Of a DNA stretch of 64,000 nt, positions 9,906 to 18,988 are shown piece after piece (positions within the stretch are counted from its first letter, which is position 1; each line of letters begins with the position of its first letter). The DNA is from Burkholderia catarinensis. GTDB taxonomy: Bacteria > Pseudomonadota > Gammaproteobacteria > Burkholderiales > Burkholderiaceae. The DNA lies in NCBI RefSeq assembly GCF_001883705.2, contig NZ_MDEQ02000001.1:434001-498000 (forward strand). Reading direction: 5' to 3'. The translations under genes were made by a program, and so were the position numbers. Below the pieces are notes generated by a model. That model worked only from the letters and a program-made list of their open reading frames with translations. It did not search any database and was not told where the DNA came from.

Positions 9906-9964
9906 GTCGTGTGCGACGCGAACGGCCGGCAAGGCCGCTCGCGTCGGGCAATCGCAACGCCACG

Positions 9965-9997
9965 ACACCCCGACGGGTCATCCCGCCGGGGTGTTTT
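9965..9997 (+). terminator. rho-independent terminator of the sdh-gltA operon
   Basis: ACACCCCGACGGG and CCCGCCGGGGTGT form a 13-bp stem with one mismatch around a TCAT loop, followed by TTTT. It ends exactly at the stop codon of the convergent AraC gene. Confidence 0.85.
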
Positions 9998-10962
9998 CAT
10001 TTGCGCGCCGGATCGTTGCGGCGCTCGAGCGACGGCGGTCGCGTATCGAGCGCCGGCGCATCGTCGTCGGGTGCGTGGCCGTGTTGCAGGAAGAACTGCC
10101 GGTAGGCGCCCGGCGTCGTCCCGCGCGCAGCGAGGAACTGGCGGTTGAAGTTCGCGGAATTCGGAATGCCGCAGCGAGCGGCCACCGTCGCGATCGGCCA
10201 GTCGGTGCCGACCAGATGACGGCACGCGTGCGCGAGCCGCAGACGCTGCACGTAGCGGCCGACGCTTTCGCCGAGATGCCGGACGAACAGGCGCTGCAGC
10301 GTGCGTTCGGACATGTGCGCGGCAGCGGCGAGCGTGTCGATGCGTAGCGGTTCGTGGAAGTGCCGGTCGATCGCGTCGAGCACGTGATCGAGGCGCTCGG
10401 CTTCGGGCGCGGCCGCTTCGGCGGGCGGTGTCGTTCCGTCGGGCCGGTCGTATGCGTGCGCGGTGGCGAGCGGCTCGCCGCGGGCTTCCGCGAGATCGGC
10501 CAGCGTGTCGAGCGCGGCCGCGAGCCGTGCGCGCGGCGAAGGGTCGAGCAGCCGCGGCAGCCGTGCGCGCATCGCGCGGGCCGCGTCGGCGTCGAAGCGC
10601 AGGCCCGGCGCCGCGCGCCGCAGCAGCGAGCGCAGCGGCGCGTATTCGGGGCAACAGTCGGCAAGCCGGCGCGCCCAGTCGCCGTCGAACCAGATAACGA
10701 GTGCGACTTCGGGCGCATCGCGATCGATGCGCGCGTTCGACGACCAGGTATGCGGCAGGTTGGGCGGCACGAGCACCAGGTCGTCGTCGGCGTAGCGCGC
10801 GACGTGATCGCCGATGAAGCGCTGGCCGCGGCTGTTGAGCGTCAGCGTCAGTTCGTATTCGGGATGGCGATGCCATTCGAACGGAATCCGCGCGAGCTGG
10901 CGGTGATACACGCGGATCGAACAGCCGGAAGCGAACGTCACGTGCTCGTACAGGGGTTTCAT
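9997..10962 (-). CDS. AraC/XylS-family transcriptional regulator
   Basis: 321 residues. The N-terminal cupin-like sensing domain (about residues 10-100, 'FEWHRHPEYELTLTLNSRGQRFIGD') precedes a C-terminal double helix-turn-helix (from about residue 205). The latter contains 'PLRIDTLAAAAHMSERTLQRLF' and 'WPIATVAARCGIPNSANFNRQF', followed by 'GTTPGAYRQ'. The ATG at 10960-10962 (MKPLYEHVTF) is chosen over an upstream in-frame start because GCGGAGG lies just before it. It is divergent from the VOC protein gene, 72 bases apart, so that gene is a likely target. Effector unknown. Confidence 0.9.
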   Translation of the reverse strand: MKPLYEHVTFASGCSIRVYHRQLARIPFEWHRHPEYELTLTLNSRGQRFIGDHVARYADDDLVLVPPNLPHTWSSNARIDRDAPEVALVIWFDGDWARRLADCCPEYAPLRSLLRRAAPGLRFDADAARAMRARLPRLLDPSPRARLAAALDTLADLAEARGEPLATAHAYDRPDGTTPPAEAAAPEAERLDHVLDAIDRHFHEPLRIDTLAAAAHMSERTLQRLFVRHLGESVGRYVQRLRLAHACRHLVGTDWPIATVAARCGIPNSANFNRQFLAARGTTPGAYRQFFLQHGHAPDDDAPALDTRPPSLERRNDPARK

Positions 10963-11034
10963 CGCGGCCTCCGCGCGAGGGCGGGCACCGCGCCGTGGCA
11001 TGATCGAGAGCATTCGTCACGACGGAGCGATGCC

Positions 11035-11424
11035 ATGTTTTCACATGTTTGCGTGGGCGTCAGCGACACCGCGCGCGCCTACGATTTCTACGCGCCGCTG
11101 TTCGCGGAACTCGGGCTGCGCCTGAAATTCCACGAGCCGGAAGGCTGGTCGGGCTGGATGCCGGCCGACGCCGACCGGCCGCTGTTCTTCTTCGGCCAGC
11201 CGCTCGACGGCCGCGCGCCCGAACCGGGCAATGGCCAGACGATCGCATTCGCTGCGCCGACCCGCGCGCACGTCGATCGCTGCCACGCGCTCGCGCTGCG
11301 GCACGGCGGCACCTGCGAAGGGCCGCCGGGCCTTCGGCCGGACTATCACCGCGACTACTACGGCGCCTATTTTCGCGACCCGGACGGCAACAAGCTCTGC
11401 GTGGTCTGCCATCGTCCGGAGTAA
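11035..11424 (+). CDS. VOC-family (glyoxalase/dioxygenase fold) protein
   Basis: 129 residues with one vicinal-oxygen-chelate module: 'FSHVCVGVSDTARAYDFYAPLFAELG' at the start and 'GAYFRDPDGNKLCVVCHRP' at the end, typical of small glyoxalase-like proteins. Metal-ligand positions are plausible (His4, Glu/His in the C-terminal half), but no reaction can be assigned. A GGAG precedes the ATG. It is divergent from the AraC gene, which may control it. Confidence 0.88.
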   Translation: MFSHVCVGVSDTARAYDFYAPLFAELGLRLKFHEPEGWSGWMPADADRPLFFFGQPLDGRAPEPGNGQTIAFAAPTRAHVDRCHALALRHGGTCEGPPGLRPDYHRDYYGAYFRDPDGNKLCVVCHRPE

Positions 11425-11534
11425 CGCACGGTTGTCAGGATTGTATCGATAGTTGGCCGGATAGTGGTGATGATGACGGCGCGCCGGCCGTACGCTGACG
11501 GCACATCACGACACGCTTCAGCGAGGAGACCACG

Positions 11535-12785
11535 ATGCAACTGACGATTGACGATCTGCCCGCCGCGATCCGCGCGGCGAAACAGGCGCTGCGCGCCGAC
11601 CTGCCCGGTTACGCGGCCACGTTCCGCGAGCTGGAGGGCGACATCGCGCGGCAGGTCGACGCGATCCGCCGCGCACATGCGCAGGGCCGCGACGTGATTC
11701 CGGTGGTGCCGTTCGCGGATATCGTGGGCGGGAACGTCGATCGGGACGCGATTGCCGCGATTCGAACGCACGGAGCGGTCGTGATTCGCGGTGTATTCGA
11801 CGCGCGGCAGGCCCGCGACTGGAACGACGAGATCGGCGCCTACCTGGACGCGAACCGCTTCGTCGACCGGCTGCATGCGCGTGCGGACGACCGCTATTTC
11901 GGCAACCTCGCGTCGGGCAAGCCGCAGATCTACGGCGTCTACTGGTCGAAGCCGCAGGTGGCCGCGCGCCAGTCGCCGGCGCTCACGCAGGCGCGCGTGT
12001 TCCTGAACCGATTGTGGCGGCATGCGGACGGCGCGCGCACGCATTTCGATCCCGGCCAGGTGCCCGCGTATGCGGACCGGATTCGCCGCCGGCCGCCCGG
12101 TTCGACGTCGCTCGGGCTGTCGCCGCATGTCGACGGCGGCTCGGTCGAACGCTGGCTCGGCGCGAACTTCCGCCAGGTCTACCGTCACGTGCTGGCCGGC
12201 CGCTGGCGCGATTACGACCCGTTCGATGCCGCGTTCCGCCCCGACGTCGAGGAAATTCCGTCGCCGGCCGTGTGTTCGATGTTCCGCACGTTCCAGGGCT
12301 GGACCGCGCTGACGCCGCAGGGGCCCGGCGACGGCACGCTGCAGTTGATCCCGGTGGCGAACGCGATGGCCTATGTCGTGCTGCGCGCGCTGCAGGACGA
12401 CGTCGCCGACGACGACCTGTGCGGCGCGCGTCCGGGCCGAGCGCTGTCGATCCGGCCCGAATGGCACGCGCTGCTGCTCGATGCGCTGGTGCCGATCCCG
12501 CACATGGAACCGGGCGACGCGGTGTTCTGGCACGGCGACGTCGTGCATGCGGTCGAGGATGCGCACCGCGGCAGCGGCGACAGCAACGTGATGTACATCG
12601 CGGCCGCGCCCGGTTGCGCGAAGAACGATGCGTACCTGCAGCGCCAGCGGTCCGCGTTCCTGCGCGGCGAGAGCCCGCCCGACTTCCCGGCCGATCATTT
12701 CGAGGTCGAATTCGACGGGCGTGGCGGGGAGGGCGATCTCACGGCGCTCGGCCGCTCGCAGATGGGGTTCGAGCCCGGCGTGTAA
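11535..12785 (+). CDS. DUF1479 (YbiU-type) putative Fe(II)/2-oxoglutarate-dependent oxygenase
   Basis: 416 residues matching the DUF1479 family by overall pattern ('IRTHGAVVIRGVFD', 'GVYWSKPQVAARQSP', 'FRTFQGWTALTPQGPGDGTLQLIP'). A facial-triad-like HxD ('SPHVDGGSVERW') and a distal His ('FWHGDVVHAVEDAH') are present, which fits the double-stranded beta-helix oxygenases. The substrate is unknown. A GCGAGGAG ribosome site precedes the ATG. It stands alone between the VOC gene and ddaH with no obvious operon partner. Confidence 0.85.
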   Translation: MQLTIDDLPAAIRAAKQALRADLPGYAATFRELEGDIARQVDAIRRAHAQGRDVIPVVPFADIVGGNVDRDAIAAIRTHGAVVIRGVFDARQARDWNDEIGAYLDANRFVDRLHARADDRYFGNLASGKPQIYGVYWSKPQVAARQSPALTQARVFLNRLWRHADGARTHFDPGQVPAYADRIRRRPPGSTSLGLSPHVDGGSVERWLGANFRQVYRHVLAGRWRDYDPFDAAFRPDVEEIPSPAVCSMFRTFQGWTALTPQGPGDGTLQLIPVANAMAYVVLRALQDDVADDDLCGARPGRALSIRPEWHALLLDALVPIPHMEPGDAVFWHGDVVHAVEDAHRGSGDSNVMYIAAAPGCAKNDAYLQRQRSAFLRGESPPDFPADHFEVEFDGRGGEGDLTALGRSQMGFEPGV

Positions 12786-12994
12786 TGGGCGCGCCGCGTG
12801 CGACGGCGGCCGTTCGCGATGCATCGAGCGGCCGTCTGCCGAATCCGCTGCGTGCCGCGCGCAATTCGACGCAATCGGCTGTCGCCGCAGCCGAAATCGA
12901 CGCGAATTGCGCAATTTGGCTTCCGATAATGGTCCGGACACAACGCAGCTGCCCCGTGTGCCGCACGGGCGTGGCAATGACCATGGAGGAGTCG

Positions 12995-13753
12995 ATGCAA
13001 TTCACGCAAGCGATCGTTCGCCGTCCCGCGCCGTCCTGTGGCGCGGGCCTGACCACCGCCGAACTCGGCGCGCCCGACTACGACAGGACGCTCACGCAGT
13101 TCCATGCGTATTGCGACGCGCTGCGCACGCTCGGCGTCGAGCTGACCGAGCTGCCGCCGCTGGAGGGATTCCCCGATTCGCACTTTGTCGAGGACGTCGC
13201 CGTCGTGACGCCGGAATTCGCGGTGATCACGCGCCCCGGCGCGCCCGCACGGCGCGGCGAGACAGCGCATATCGAAGCGGCGCTCGCCGCGCATCGCGAC
13301 CTGCTGCCGATGCGGGAAGGCCGTCTCGACGGCGGCGACGTGATGCAGGTCGGCAAGCGCTTCTACATCGGCCTGACGGGCCGCACCGACGCAGAAGGCA
13401 TCGCCGCGTTCGAATCGCTGGTGTCGCGCTACGGCTATTCGGTCGTCGCGGTGCCGGTCGGCGCCGGCCTGCATCTGAAATCGGTCGTCAACGCGCTCGG
13501 CGACGACACGCTGCTCGTGACCGAAGCGCTGGCCGCGCATCCCGCGTTTGCCGACTATCGCCGGATCGCGATCTCGGCCGCCGACGAATACGCGGGCAAC
13601 ACGCTGCGCGTGAACGGCACGCTGATCACGCCGGCCGGCTATCCGCGCGTGCACGACGCGATCGCGACACTCGGGTTGCCGCTGCACGTGATCGATACGA
13701 GCGAGTTCCGCAAGATGGACGGCGGCCTGACCTGCCTGTCGCTGCGGTTCTAG
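12995..13753 (+). CDS. ddaH: N(G),N(G)-dimethylarginine dimethylaminohydrolase
   Basis: 252-residue amidinotransferase-fold hydrolase that converts methylated arginines to citrulline and methylamines. It keeps the pentein features: 'FPDSHFVEDVAVV' acidic/His pair, 'GGDVMQVGKRFYIGLTGRT', catalytic His160 in 'GLHLKSVVN', and the nucleophile Cys247 near the C-terminus ('GGLTCLS'). The open frame continues far upstream, but GGAGGAG directly before ATG 12995 fixes the start. The following Lrp regulator and APC permease suggest a small module for taking up and degrading an arginine-type amine. Confidence 0.9.
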   Translation: MQFTQAIVRRPAPSCGAGLTTAELGAPDYDRTLTQFHAYCDALRTLGVELTELPPLEGFPDSHFVEDVAVVTPEFAVITRPGAPARRGETAHIEAALAAHRDLLPMREGRLDGGDVMQVGKRFYIGLTGRTDAEGIAAFESLVSRYGYSVVAVPVGAGLHLKSVVNALGDDTLLVTEALAAHPAFADYRRIAISAADEYAGNTLRVNGTLITPAGYPRVHDAIATLGLPLHVIDTSEFRKMDGGLTCLSLRF

Positions 13754-13851
13754 CCGATTGGCGCGCGGCCGCTTCGGCCGGATAATGTGGGCCCCGCGCG
13801 GAACAGGAGACGTTCCGTGCACCAGCCACGACCCGACCGGAGCGAACGCGG

Positions 13852-14316
13852 ATGACCGACAAGAAGATGCAGCTCGACAAGATCGATCTCCGGATCCTCG
13901 ACATCCTGCGTACCGACGGACGGATTTCATACCGCAAGCTGTCGGAGCTCGTGAACCTCACGCCGCGTCCGTGCCAGGCGCGCGTGGAACGGCTCGAGGC
14001 GCTCGGCGTGATCGAGGGCTACCGCGCGGTGATCAAGACGCCGCGCGCGACCAAGCCGATCGTCGTGATCGCGCAGATCGTGCTGGCCGACCACGGGCGT
14101 TCGCAGGCGCCGTTCGAGGACGAAATGCGCGTGAATCCGGCCGTGCTCGATTGCTGGCTCGTCAGCGGCACGTTCGATTTTCTCGTGCGACTCGCGTGCG
14201 AGGATCTCGACGAGTACCGGCGGATCGCGAACGTGTGGCTGGAAAGCCCGCGGTTCCGGATCGAGAAGATCGTGACGACGGCCGAGTTGCAGGCGATCAA
14301 GCGCAGCGTCGTTTGA
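13852..14316 (+). CDS. Lrp/AsnC-family transcriptional regulator
   Basis: 154 residues. It has an AsnC-type helix-turn-helix ('LDKIDLRILDILRTDGRISYRKLSELVNLTPRPCQARVERLE' region, residues about 8-50) and a C-terminal RAM/ligand domain ('LVSGTFDFLVRLACEDLDEYRRI'). Such proteins respond to amino acids. It sits between ddaH and an amino-acid permease on the same strand, and a nested inverted repeat lies between it and the permease, so both neighbours are probable targets. Confidence 0.92.
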   Translation: MTDKKMQLDKIDLRILDILRTDGRISYRKLSELVNLTPRPCQARVERLEALGVIEGYRAVIKTPRATKPIVVIAQIVLADHGRSQAPFEDEMRVNPAVLDCWLVSGTFDFLVRLACEDLDEYRRIANVWLESPRFRIEKIVTTAELQAIKRSVV

Positions 14317-14353
14317 CGCGGCCGGCCGGGAAGGTCCGGTTTCGATGCGAATG

Positions 14354-14398
14354 ATCGGCTCTAGCGATTCGTATTCCGAATCAAATTGATCGAGCCGA
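14354..14398. promoter_or_regulatory. nested inverted repeat upstream of the permease, possible Lrp site
   Basis: An inner repeat GATTCG-TATTC-CGAATC (14366-14382) lies within outer arms TCGGCTC (14354-14360) and GAGCCGA (14392-14398). Lrp-family operators often have ATTC...GAAT symmetry. It could instead form an RNA hairpin in the permease leader. Confidence 0.4.
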
Positions 14399-14419
14399 AA
14401 TCCAATCAGGGTGAACACT

Positions 14420-15952
14420 ATGGATGCTTTGCAAGCGGCAGCGGAGACGGCCGCACCGTCGGGGACGACGCTGAAGCGCCGTCTGCAGGGCCGCCACATC
14501 GCGATGATCGCGATCGGCGGCTCGATCGGCACGGGGCTGTTCGTCGCGTCGGGCGCGTCGGTCGCGCAGGCGGGGCCGGGCGGCGCGATCGCCGCGTATC
14601 TCGCGATCGGGATCATGGTCTACTTCGTCGTCACGGGGCTCGGCGAGATGGCGGCACTGATGCCCGTGTCGGGCTCGTTCGCGATCTACGGCGAGAAGTA
14701 CGTCGACGAAGGGTTCGGCGTCGCGCTCGGCTGGACCTACTGGTACAGCTGGGCCGTGACGATCGCGATCGAGCTGGTCGCCGCGCAGATCGTGATGCGC
14801 TACTGGTTTCCTTCCGTGCCGGGCGTGTGGTGGGGCGCGGGCTTCCTCGTGCTGATCTTCCTGCTGAATACGCTGTCGGTGCGCGGCTTCGGTGAATCGG
14901 AGTACTGGTTCTCGCTGATCAAGGTCGTCACCGTGATCGCGTTCATCGCGGCCGGGCTCTTGATCGCGGCCGGCGTGCTCGGCAGCGGGCATCCGGTCGG
15001 CTGGCGGAACTTCACGACGGGCGACGCGCCGTTCGTCGGCGGCGTGCACGCGATGATGAGCGTCGCGCTGATTGCCGGATTCTCGTTTCTCGGCACCGAG
15101 CTGGTCGGGATCACGGCCGGCGAATCGGAGAATCCGCGCAAGACGATCCCGCGCGCGGTGAAGCAGATCTTCTGGCGGATCATGCTGTTCTACGTGTTCG
15201 CGATCTTCGTGATCGGCCTGCTCGTGCCGTACACGGATCCGAACCTGCTGAAGAGCGACGTGACCGACATCGGCGTGAGCCCGTTCACGCTGGTGTTCAG
15301 TCACGCGGGCTTCCCGCTCGCCGCCGGCGCGATGAATCTCGTGATCCTGACGGCCGTGCTGTCGGCCGGCAATTCCGGCACCTACGCGGCGACGCGGATG
15401 CTGTACAACCTCGCATCGGAAGGGCGCGCGCCGGCGATGTTCGCGACGCTGTCGCCGGGCGGCGTGCCGCGCAACGCGCTGTACGCGACGATGGCGGTCG
15501 GCGGGCTGTGCTTCCTCACGTCGCTGACCAACAACCAGGGCATCTATCTGTGGCTGCTCAATACGGTCGGCATCACGGGTTTCATCGCGTGGCTCGGCAT
15601 CGCGGTCTGCCATTACCGGTTCCGCAAGGGGTTCGTGAAGCAGGGCTACCGGCTCGATCAGCTGCCGTACCGTGCGAAGTGGTTTCCGTTCGGGCCGCTG
15701 TTCGCGATCGCGATCTGCATCGTGATCTCGCTCGGGCAGGATTACCAGGCGTTCTTCGCGGCCCGCATCGACTGGATGGAAGTGCTGTCGATCTATGTGT
15801 GGATTCCGCTGTTCGTCGCGATCTGGTGGGCGTATCGCCGCGCGCGCAAGAGCCGGCTCGTGCGCTACGAGGAGATGGAGATCGGCCCGTGGCTGACGCG
15901 CTCGGTCGAGGCCGTCGACGCAGCCGCAACGCAGCACGGGCAGCCGCACTGA
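14420..15952 (+). CDS. APC-superfamily amino-acid permease
   Basis: About 510 residues with 12 hydrophobic segments and the amino-acid transporter signature 'GRHIAMIAIGGSIGTGLFVASG' at the first helix. 'ELVGITAGESENPRKTIPRAVKQIFWRI' lies between helices 6 and 7, as in LysP/AroP-type permeases. It is a proton-coupled inner-membrane importer by family. GTG 14411 is a possible earlier start, but AGGGTG placed 6 bases before ATG 14420 favours the latter. The gene follows ddaH and the Lrp regulator; a basic or methylated amino acid is a reasonable but unproven substrate. Confidence 0.9.
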   Translation: MDALQAAAETAAPSGTTLKRRLQGRHIAMIAIGGSIGTGLFVASGASVAQAGPGGAIAAYLAIGIMVYFVVTGLGEMAALMPVSGSFAIYGEKYVDEGFGVALGWTYWYSWAVTIAIELVAAQIVMRYWFPSVPGVWWGAGFLVLIFLLNTLSVRGFGESEYWFSLIKVVTVIAFIAAGLLIAAGVLGSGHPVGWRNFTTGDAPFVGGVHAMMSVALIAGFSFLGTELVGITAGESENPRKTIPRAVKQIFWRIMLFYVFAIFVIGLLVPYTDPNLLKSDVTDIGVSPFTLVFSHAGFPLAAGAMNLVILTAVLSAGNSGTYAATRMLYNLASEGRAPAMFATLSPGGVPRNALYATMAVGGLCFLTSLTNNQGIYLWLLNTVGITGFIAWLGIAVCHYRFRKGFVKQGYRLDQLPYRAKWFPFGPLFAIAICIVISLGQDYQAFFAARIDWMEVLSIYVWIPLFVAIWWAYRRARKSRLVRYEEMEIGPWLTRSVEAVDAAATQHGQPH

Positions 15953-16037
15953 ACGTTCGCCGGCGAAAGCACGGCAACGCGAGCCGGCCGCATCGCGCGG
16001 CCGGCTCCGATGAAACGACCCGTGCCGCAACGTGTGT

Positions 16038-16952
16038 TCAGCGCGCTTGTTTCAACTGCGCCTTCATGAAATCCACCCACGCGCGCACTTTCTGCGGCAC
16101 GTGTCGCGTTGCGACGTACAGCGCATAGACGTTCTGTTGCGGAAACCGGTACGCGGGCAGCGCGTCGACCAGCGCGCCGCTTTCGAGATCGTCGTGCACG
16201 AGCCATTCGGGCAGCAGCGCGACGCCACTGCCCTGGCGGGCGAGTTCGCTCAATACCGACGCATTGTCGACGACGACGCGAGGCTTCGTGGCCGGTCGAA
16301 AAACATGGTCGTTGCCCGCGCAATCGGTGAGCGTCCATTCGGCGATCCGCTCCAGCCGGCTGTGGCCGAGCTGCGGCAGGCGGGCGAGGTCGCCGGGCGA
16401 CGCCGGATGCGGGACGCCGGTCTTCGCAGGCAGGCCGGGCGCCATCACGGCGAGCACGTCGTAGGCGGCGAGGCAGACGCCGCGATAGGGCAGGTCGCGA
16501 AAGTGCTCGTGGCGTCCGAGCCGGATCGCCACGTCGAAGCGGTCGCGCACGAGATCGGCCTGCGACGTATGCGTTTCGAGCCGCACGCGCAACGCGGGAT
16601 GCAGCGCGGTAAACGCATGCAGGGCCGGTGCGAGTACGCGCGCCGCATACTCGACCGTCGACGTCACGCGCAGGATGCCCTCCATCCCGCCATGTTCGCC
16701 GCGTACCTCGTCGATCGCGCCTTCGGCTTCGTCGAGCACGCGCAGGCAGCGCCGGTAGAAGCGCTCGCCGGCATCGGTCAGCTCGACGCGCCGTGTCGTC
16801 CGCGTGAGCAGCGTGACGCCGAGCTCGGCTTCGAGCTGCTTGATGTTGAAGCTGACGGCCGCTCGCGCCTGGTTCAGCACGGTCGCGGCGGCCGTGAACG
16901 AGCCGGCCTCGACCACGGCGCGGAATACGACGAAACGATCGAGGCTCACCAT
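16038..16952 (-). CDS. LysR-family transcriptional regulator
   Basis: 304 residues with the LysR winged helix at the N-terminus ('FVVFRAVVEAGSFTAAATVLNQARAAVSFNIKQLEAELGVTLLTRTTRRVELTDAG' region) and a substrate-binding-like C-terminal domain. It belongs to the group that ends 'RVWVDFMKAQL'-like (here 'VRAWVDFMKAQLKQAR'). It is divergent from the MFS exporter at 17167, and the 19-bp symmetrical site at 17083-17101 lies between them. Co-inducer unknown. Confidence 0.92.
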   Translation of the reverse strand: MVSLDRFVVFRAVVEAGSFTAAATVLNQARAAVSFNIKQLEAELGVTLLTRTTRRVELTDAGERFYRRCLRVLDEAEGAIDEVRGEHGGMEGILRVTSTVEYAARVLAPALHAFTALHPALRVRLETHTSQADLVRDRFDVAIRLGRHEHFRDLPYRGVCLAAYDVLAVMAPGLPAKTGVPHPASPGDLARLPQLGHSRLERIAEWTLTDCAGNDHVFRPATKPRVVVDNASVLSELARQGSGVALLPEWLVHDDLESGALVDALPAYRFPQQNVYALYVATRHVPQKVRAWVDFMKAQLKQAR

Positions 16953-17082
16953 GGTCGGGTCGTGGATCCTGTCTGTGCGTTGGTTCGCTCGAAGGGTACC
17001 TGAATGTGCGGCCGCATGTGACGCGCCGAGCGTGGCAATGGGCGCGCGGCGTTGCCGGCGGGTGCGCCGATTGTCAAAATTT

Positions 17083-17101
17083 TTCGACCGGACTGGTCGA
17101 A
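17083..17101. promoter_or_regulatory. inverted repeat TTCGACC-N5-GGTCGAA, probable LysR operator
   Basis: Perfect 7-bp arms around a 5-base spacer in the 214-base divergent intergenic region, 66 bases before the MFS start. LysR proteins bind imperfect dyads of the T-N11-A kind, and this dyad contains that spacing. Assignment is by position. Confidence 0.5.
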
Positions 17102-17166
17102 TCCGGCCGCTTACCGAAGCGGCCGCCGGCTTCTACACTGCGGCGTTTCGTGACGTTTCCGCCGCC

Positions 17167-18552
17167 ATGCCAGACCGTTCCAGAGTTGCCACCGTCTATC
17201 TGCTCGGATTCGCGATCGATCTCGCGAACATGTTCATGCTGAACGCCGCGTATCCGGCGCTGCAGCGCGAACTGCACGCATCGGTCGCGCAGCTTGCGTG
17301 GGTCGGCAACATGTACGTGCTCGGCCTGACCGTCGTGATTCCGTTCGGCACGTGGCTCGCGCGCCGCTGCGGCGAGCGGCGCGTGTTCGCCGCATCGTTG
17401 CTGCTGTTCGGGCTCGGCAGCGCCGCCGTCGGCGCGTCGCCGTCGATCGAAGCGCTGCTCGCCTGGCGGCTGGTCCAGGGGCTCGGCGGCGGGCTGCTGA
17501 TCCCGATCGGGCAGACGATGGCCTATCGCGCGTATCCGCCGCAGGCGCGGGCAAGGCTCACGTCGATCGTGATGATGGTCGCGCTGCTCGTGCCGGCGTT
17601 GTCGCCCGCGATCGGCGGCGCAATCGTCGATCGCCTGTCGTGGCGCGCGATTTTCTTCGCGATGTTGCCGATCGCGGCCGCGACCTGCGCGCTCGAGTTC
17701 GCATGGCTGCCGCGCGACGGCGTGCGCGAACGGCCGCCGCGGCTCGACTGGCAAGGGCTCGTCCTGAGCGCGGCGGCGCTCGTTGCGTTGCTGCTCGGGC
17801 TGACCGCGGCGGGGCAGCCCGGCGGCGCGGCATTCCCGCTTGCAATGCTGGCGATCGCGGTGGCTGCCGGCTCCGGTTATGTGGTGCATGCGCGTCGTGC
17901 CGCGTCCCCGGTGCTCGACCTGCGCCTGCTCGCGCAGCCGTTGCTGCGCATCGGCGTCGTGGTCTATCTGTGCGTGCCGGGCATCTTTACGGGCGTCAAT
18001 CTCGTCGCTTCGCTCTATCTGCAGAACGCGCTCGGGTTGAGCGCCGCGCATGCCGGCGCATTGATGCTGCCGTGGGCGATCGCGGCGTTCTTCGCGATCG
18101 CGACGACGCGCCGCTGTTTTCCGCGCCATGGCGTGAAGCCGCTGTTCGCGTGCGGGATCGCGATCGATTGCGTCGGCATCGCGCTGCTCGCGACGCCGTG
18201 GGCGAGCTTCGAAGCCGTGCGCATCGCGGCGTTCGTCACGATGGGGTTCGGCGCGAGCCTGTGCACGAGCACGTCGCAAAGCGCGGCGTTCGCCGAAGTG
18301 CCGGCCGATCGGATGGGCGATGCGAGCGCGCTGTGGAACATCAACCGCCAGTTGAGTTTTTGCGTGGGCGTGGCCGTGCTCGGCAGCGCGCTCAATGCGT
18401 TGCTGGCGTTCGATGCGGGCCGTCTGTCGCTGGCACCGTACCGTTGGTGCTTCGGGCTGGCGGTGCTGCTGACGTTGCTGCCGCTCTGCCTGATCGCGCG
18501 GCTTCCCGCGCGCCGTGCGCCGGTCGTGCAACCCGTTTCAACCCACCCCTGA
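17167..18552 (+). CDS. MFS transporter, DHA2 (EmrB/QacA)-type drug exporter
   Basis: 461 residues, strongly hydrophobic, with about 14 predicted membrane segments. Motif A is degenerate ('GTWLARRCGERRVFAAS') and a motif C-like 'WRLVQGLGGGLLIPIGQTMA' is present. The family exports drugs or metabolites using the proton gradient. The frame is open upstream to 16804, but those residues overlap the LysR start region and are Arg/Ala-rich shadow; ATG 17167 begins at the first membrane helix. It is divergent from the LysR gene and followed after 15 bases by a SnoaL-like gene, forming a probable two-gene unit. Confidence 0.88.
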   Translation: MPDRSRVATVYLLGFAIDLANMFMLNAAYPALQRELHASVAQLAWVGNMYVLGLTVVIPFGTWLARRCGERRVFAASLLLFGLGSAAVGASPSIEALLAWRLVQGLGGGLLIPIGQTMAYRAYPPQARARLTSIVMMVALLVPALSPAIGGAIVDRLSWRAIFFAMLPIAAATCALEFAWLPRDGVRERPPRLDWQGLVLSAAALVALLLGLTAAGQPGGAAFPLAMLAIAVAAGSGYVVHARRAASPVLDLRLLAQPLLRIGVVVYLCVPGIFTGVNLVASLYLQNALGLSAAHAGALMLPWAIAAFFAIATTRRCFPRHGVKPLFACGIAIDCVGIALLATPWASFEAVRIAAFVTMGFGASLCTSTSQSAAFAEVPADRMGDASALWNINRQLSFCVGVAVLGSALNALLAFDAGRLSLAPYRWCFGLAVLLTLLPLCLIARLPARRAPVVQPVSTHP

Positions 18553-18567
18553 GAACCTGAGAGACTC

Positions 18568-18966
18568 ATGAATCTGCCGAATCCGTTTTTCAAGGAAGTC
18601 GTCGATACCGTCGCCGACATCGAAAGCTGGTTGTCCGGTCGTGCAAACCCCGAGCGGCTCGCGACGCTGATGGCGCGTTTTTCGCCGGGATTTTCGATGA
18701 TCACGCTGTCGGGCACGGTACTCGATTACGCGGGCGTCGACGCGCTGTTTTCACACGGACATGGCGCGCGGCCCGGGCTGGTGATCGGCCTCGACGAATG
18801 GCGCGAGCTTGCCGTGTGGTCCGACGGCGCGACGATCGGCTATCGCGAGACGCAGACCGACGGCGAAGGGCGGCGCACGGTGCGGCGCTCGACGGCCGTG
18901 TTCCGGCGCGAAGCGGACGGCGTGATCGTGTGGCGTCATCTGCACGAGACACCGGTTGCCGCGTGA
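18568..18966 (+). CDS. SnoaL-like/DUF4440-type small protein
   Basis: 132 residues with the cone-fold pattern seen in nuclear-transport-factor-2-like proteins: N-terminal helices, 'FSPGFSMITLSGTVLDYAGVDALF', then paired strands ending 'TAVFRREADGVIVWRHLHET'. No catalytic residues can be assigned. A GAGAACCTGAGAG stretch precedes the ATG. It lies 15 bases after the MFS gene, suggesting co-expression. Confidence 0.75.
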   Translation: MNLPNPFFKEVVDTVADIESWLSGRANPERLATLMARFSPGFSMITLSGTVLDYAGVDALFSHGHGARPGLVIGLDEWRELAVWSDGATIGYRETQTDGEGRRTVRRSTAVFRREADGVIVWRHLHETPVAA

Positions 18967-18988
18967 GCAGCGAGCGCACCGCCCACCG

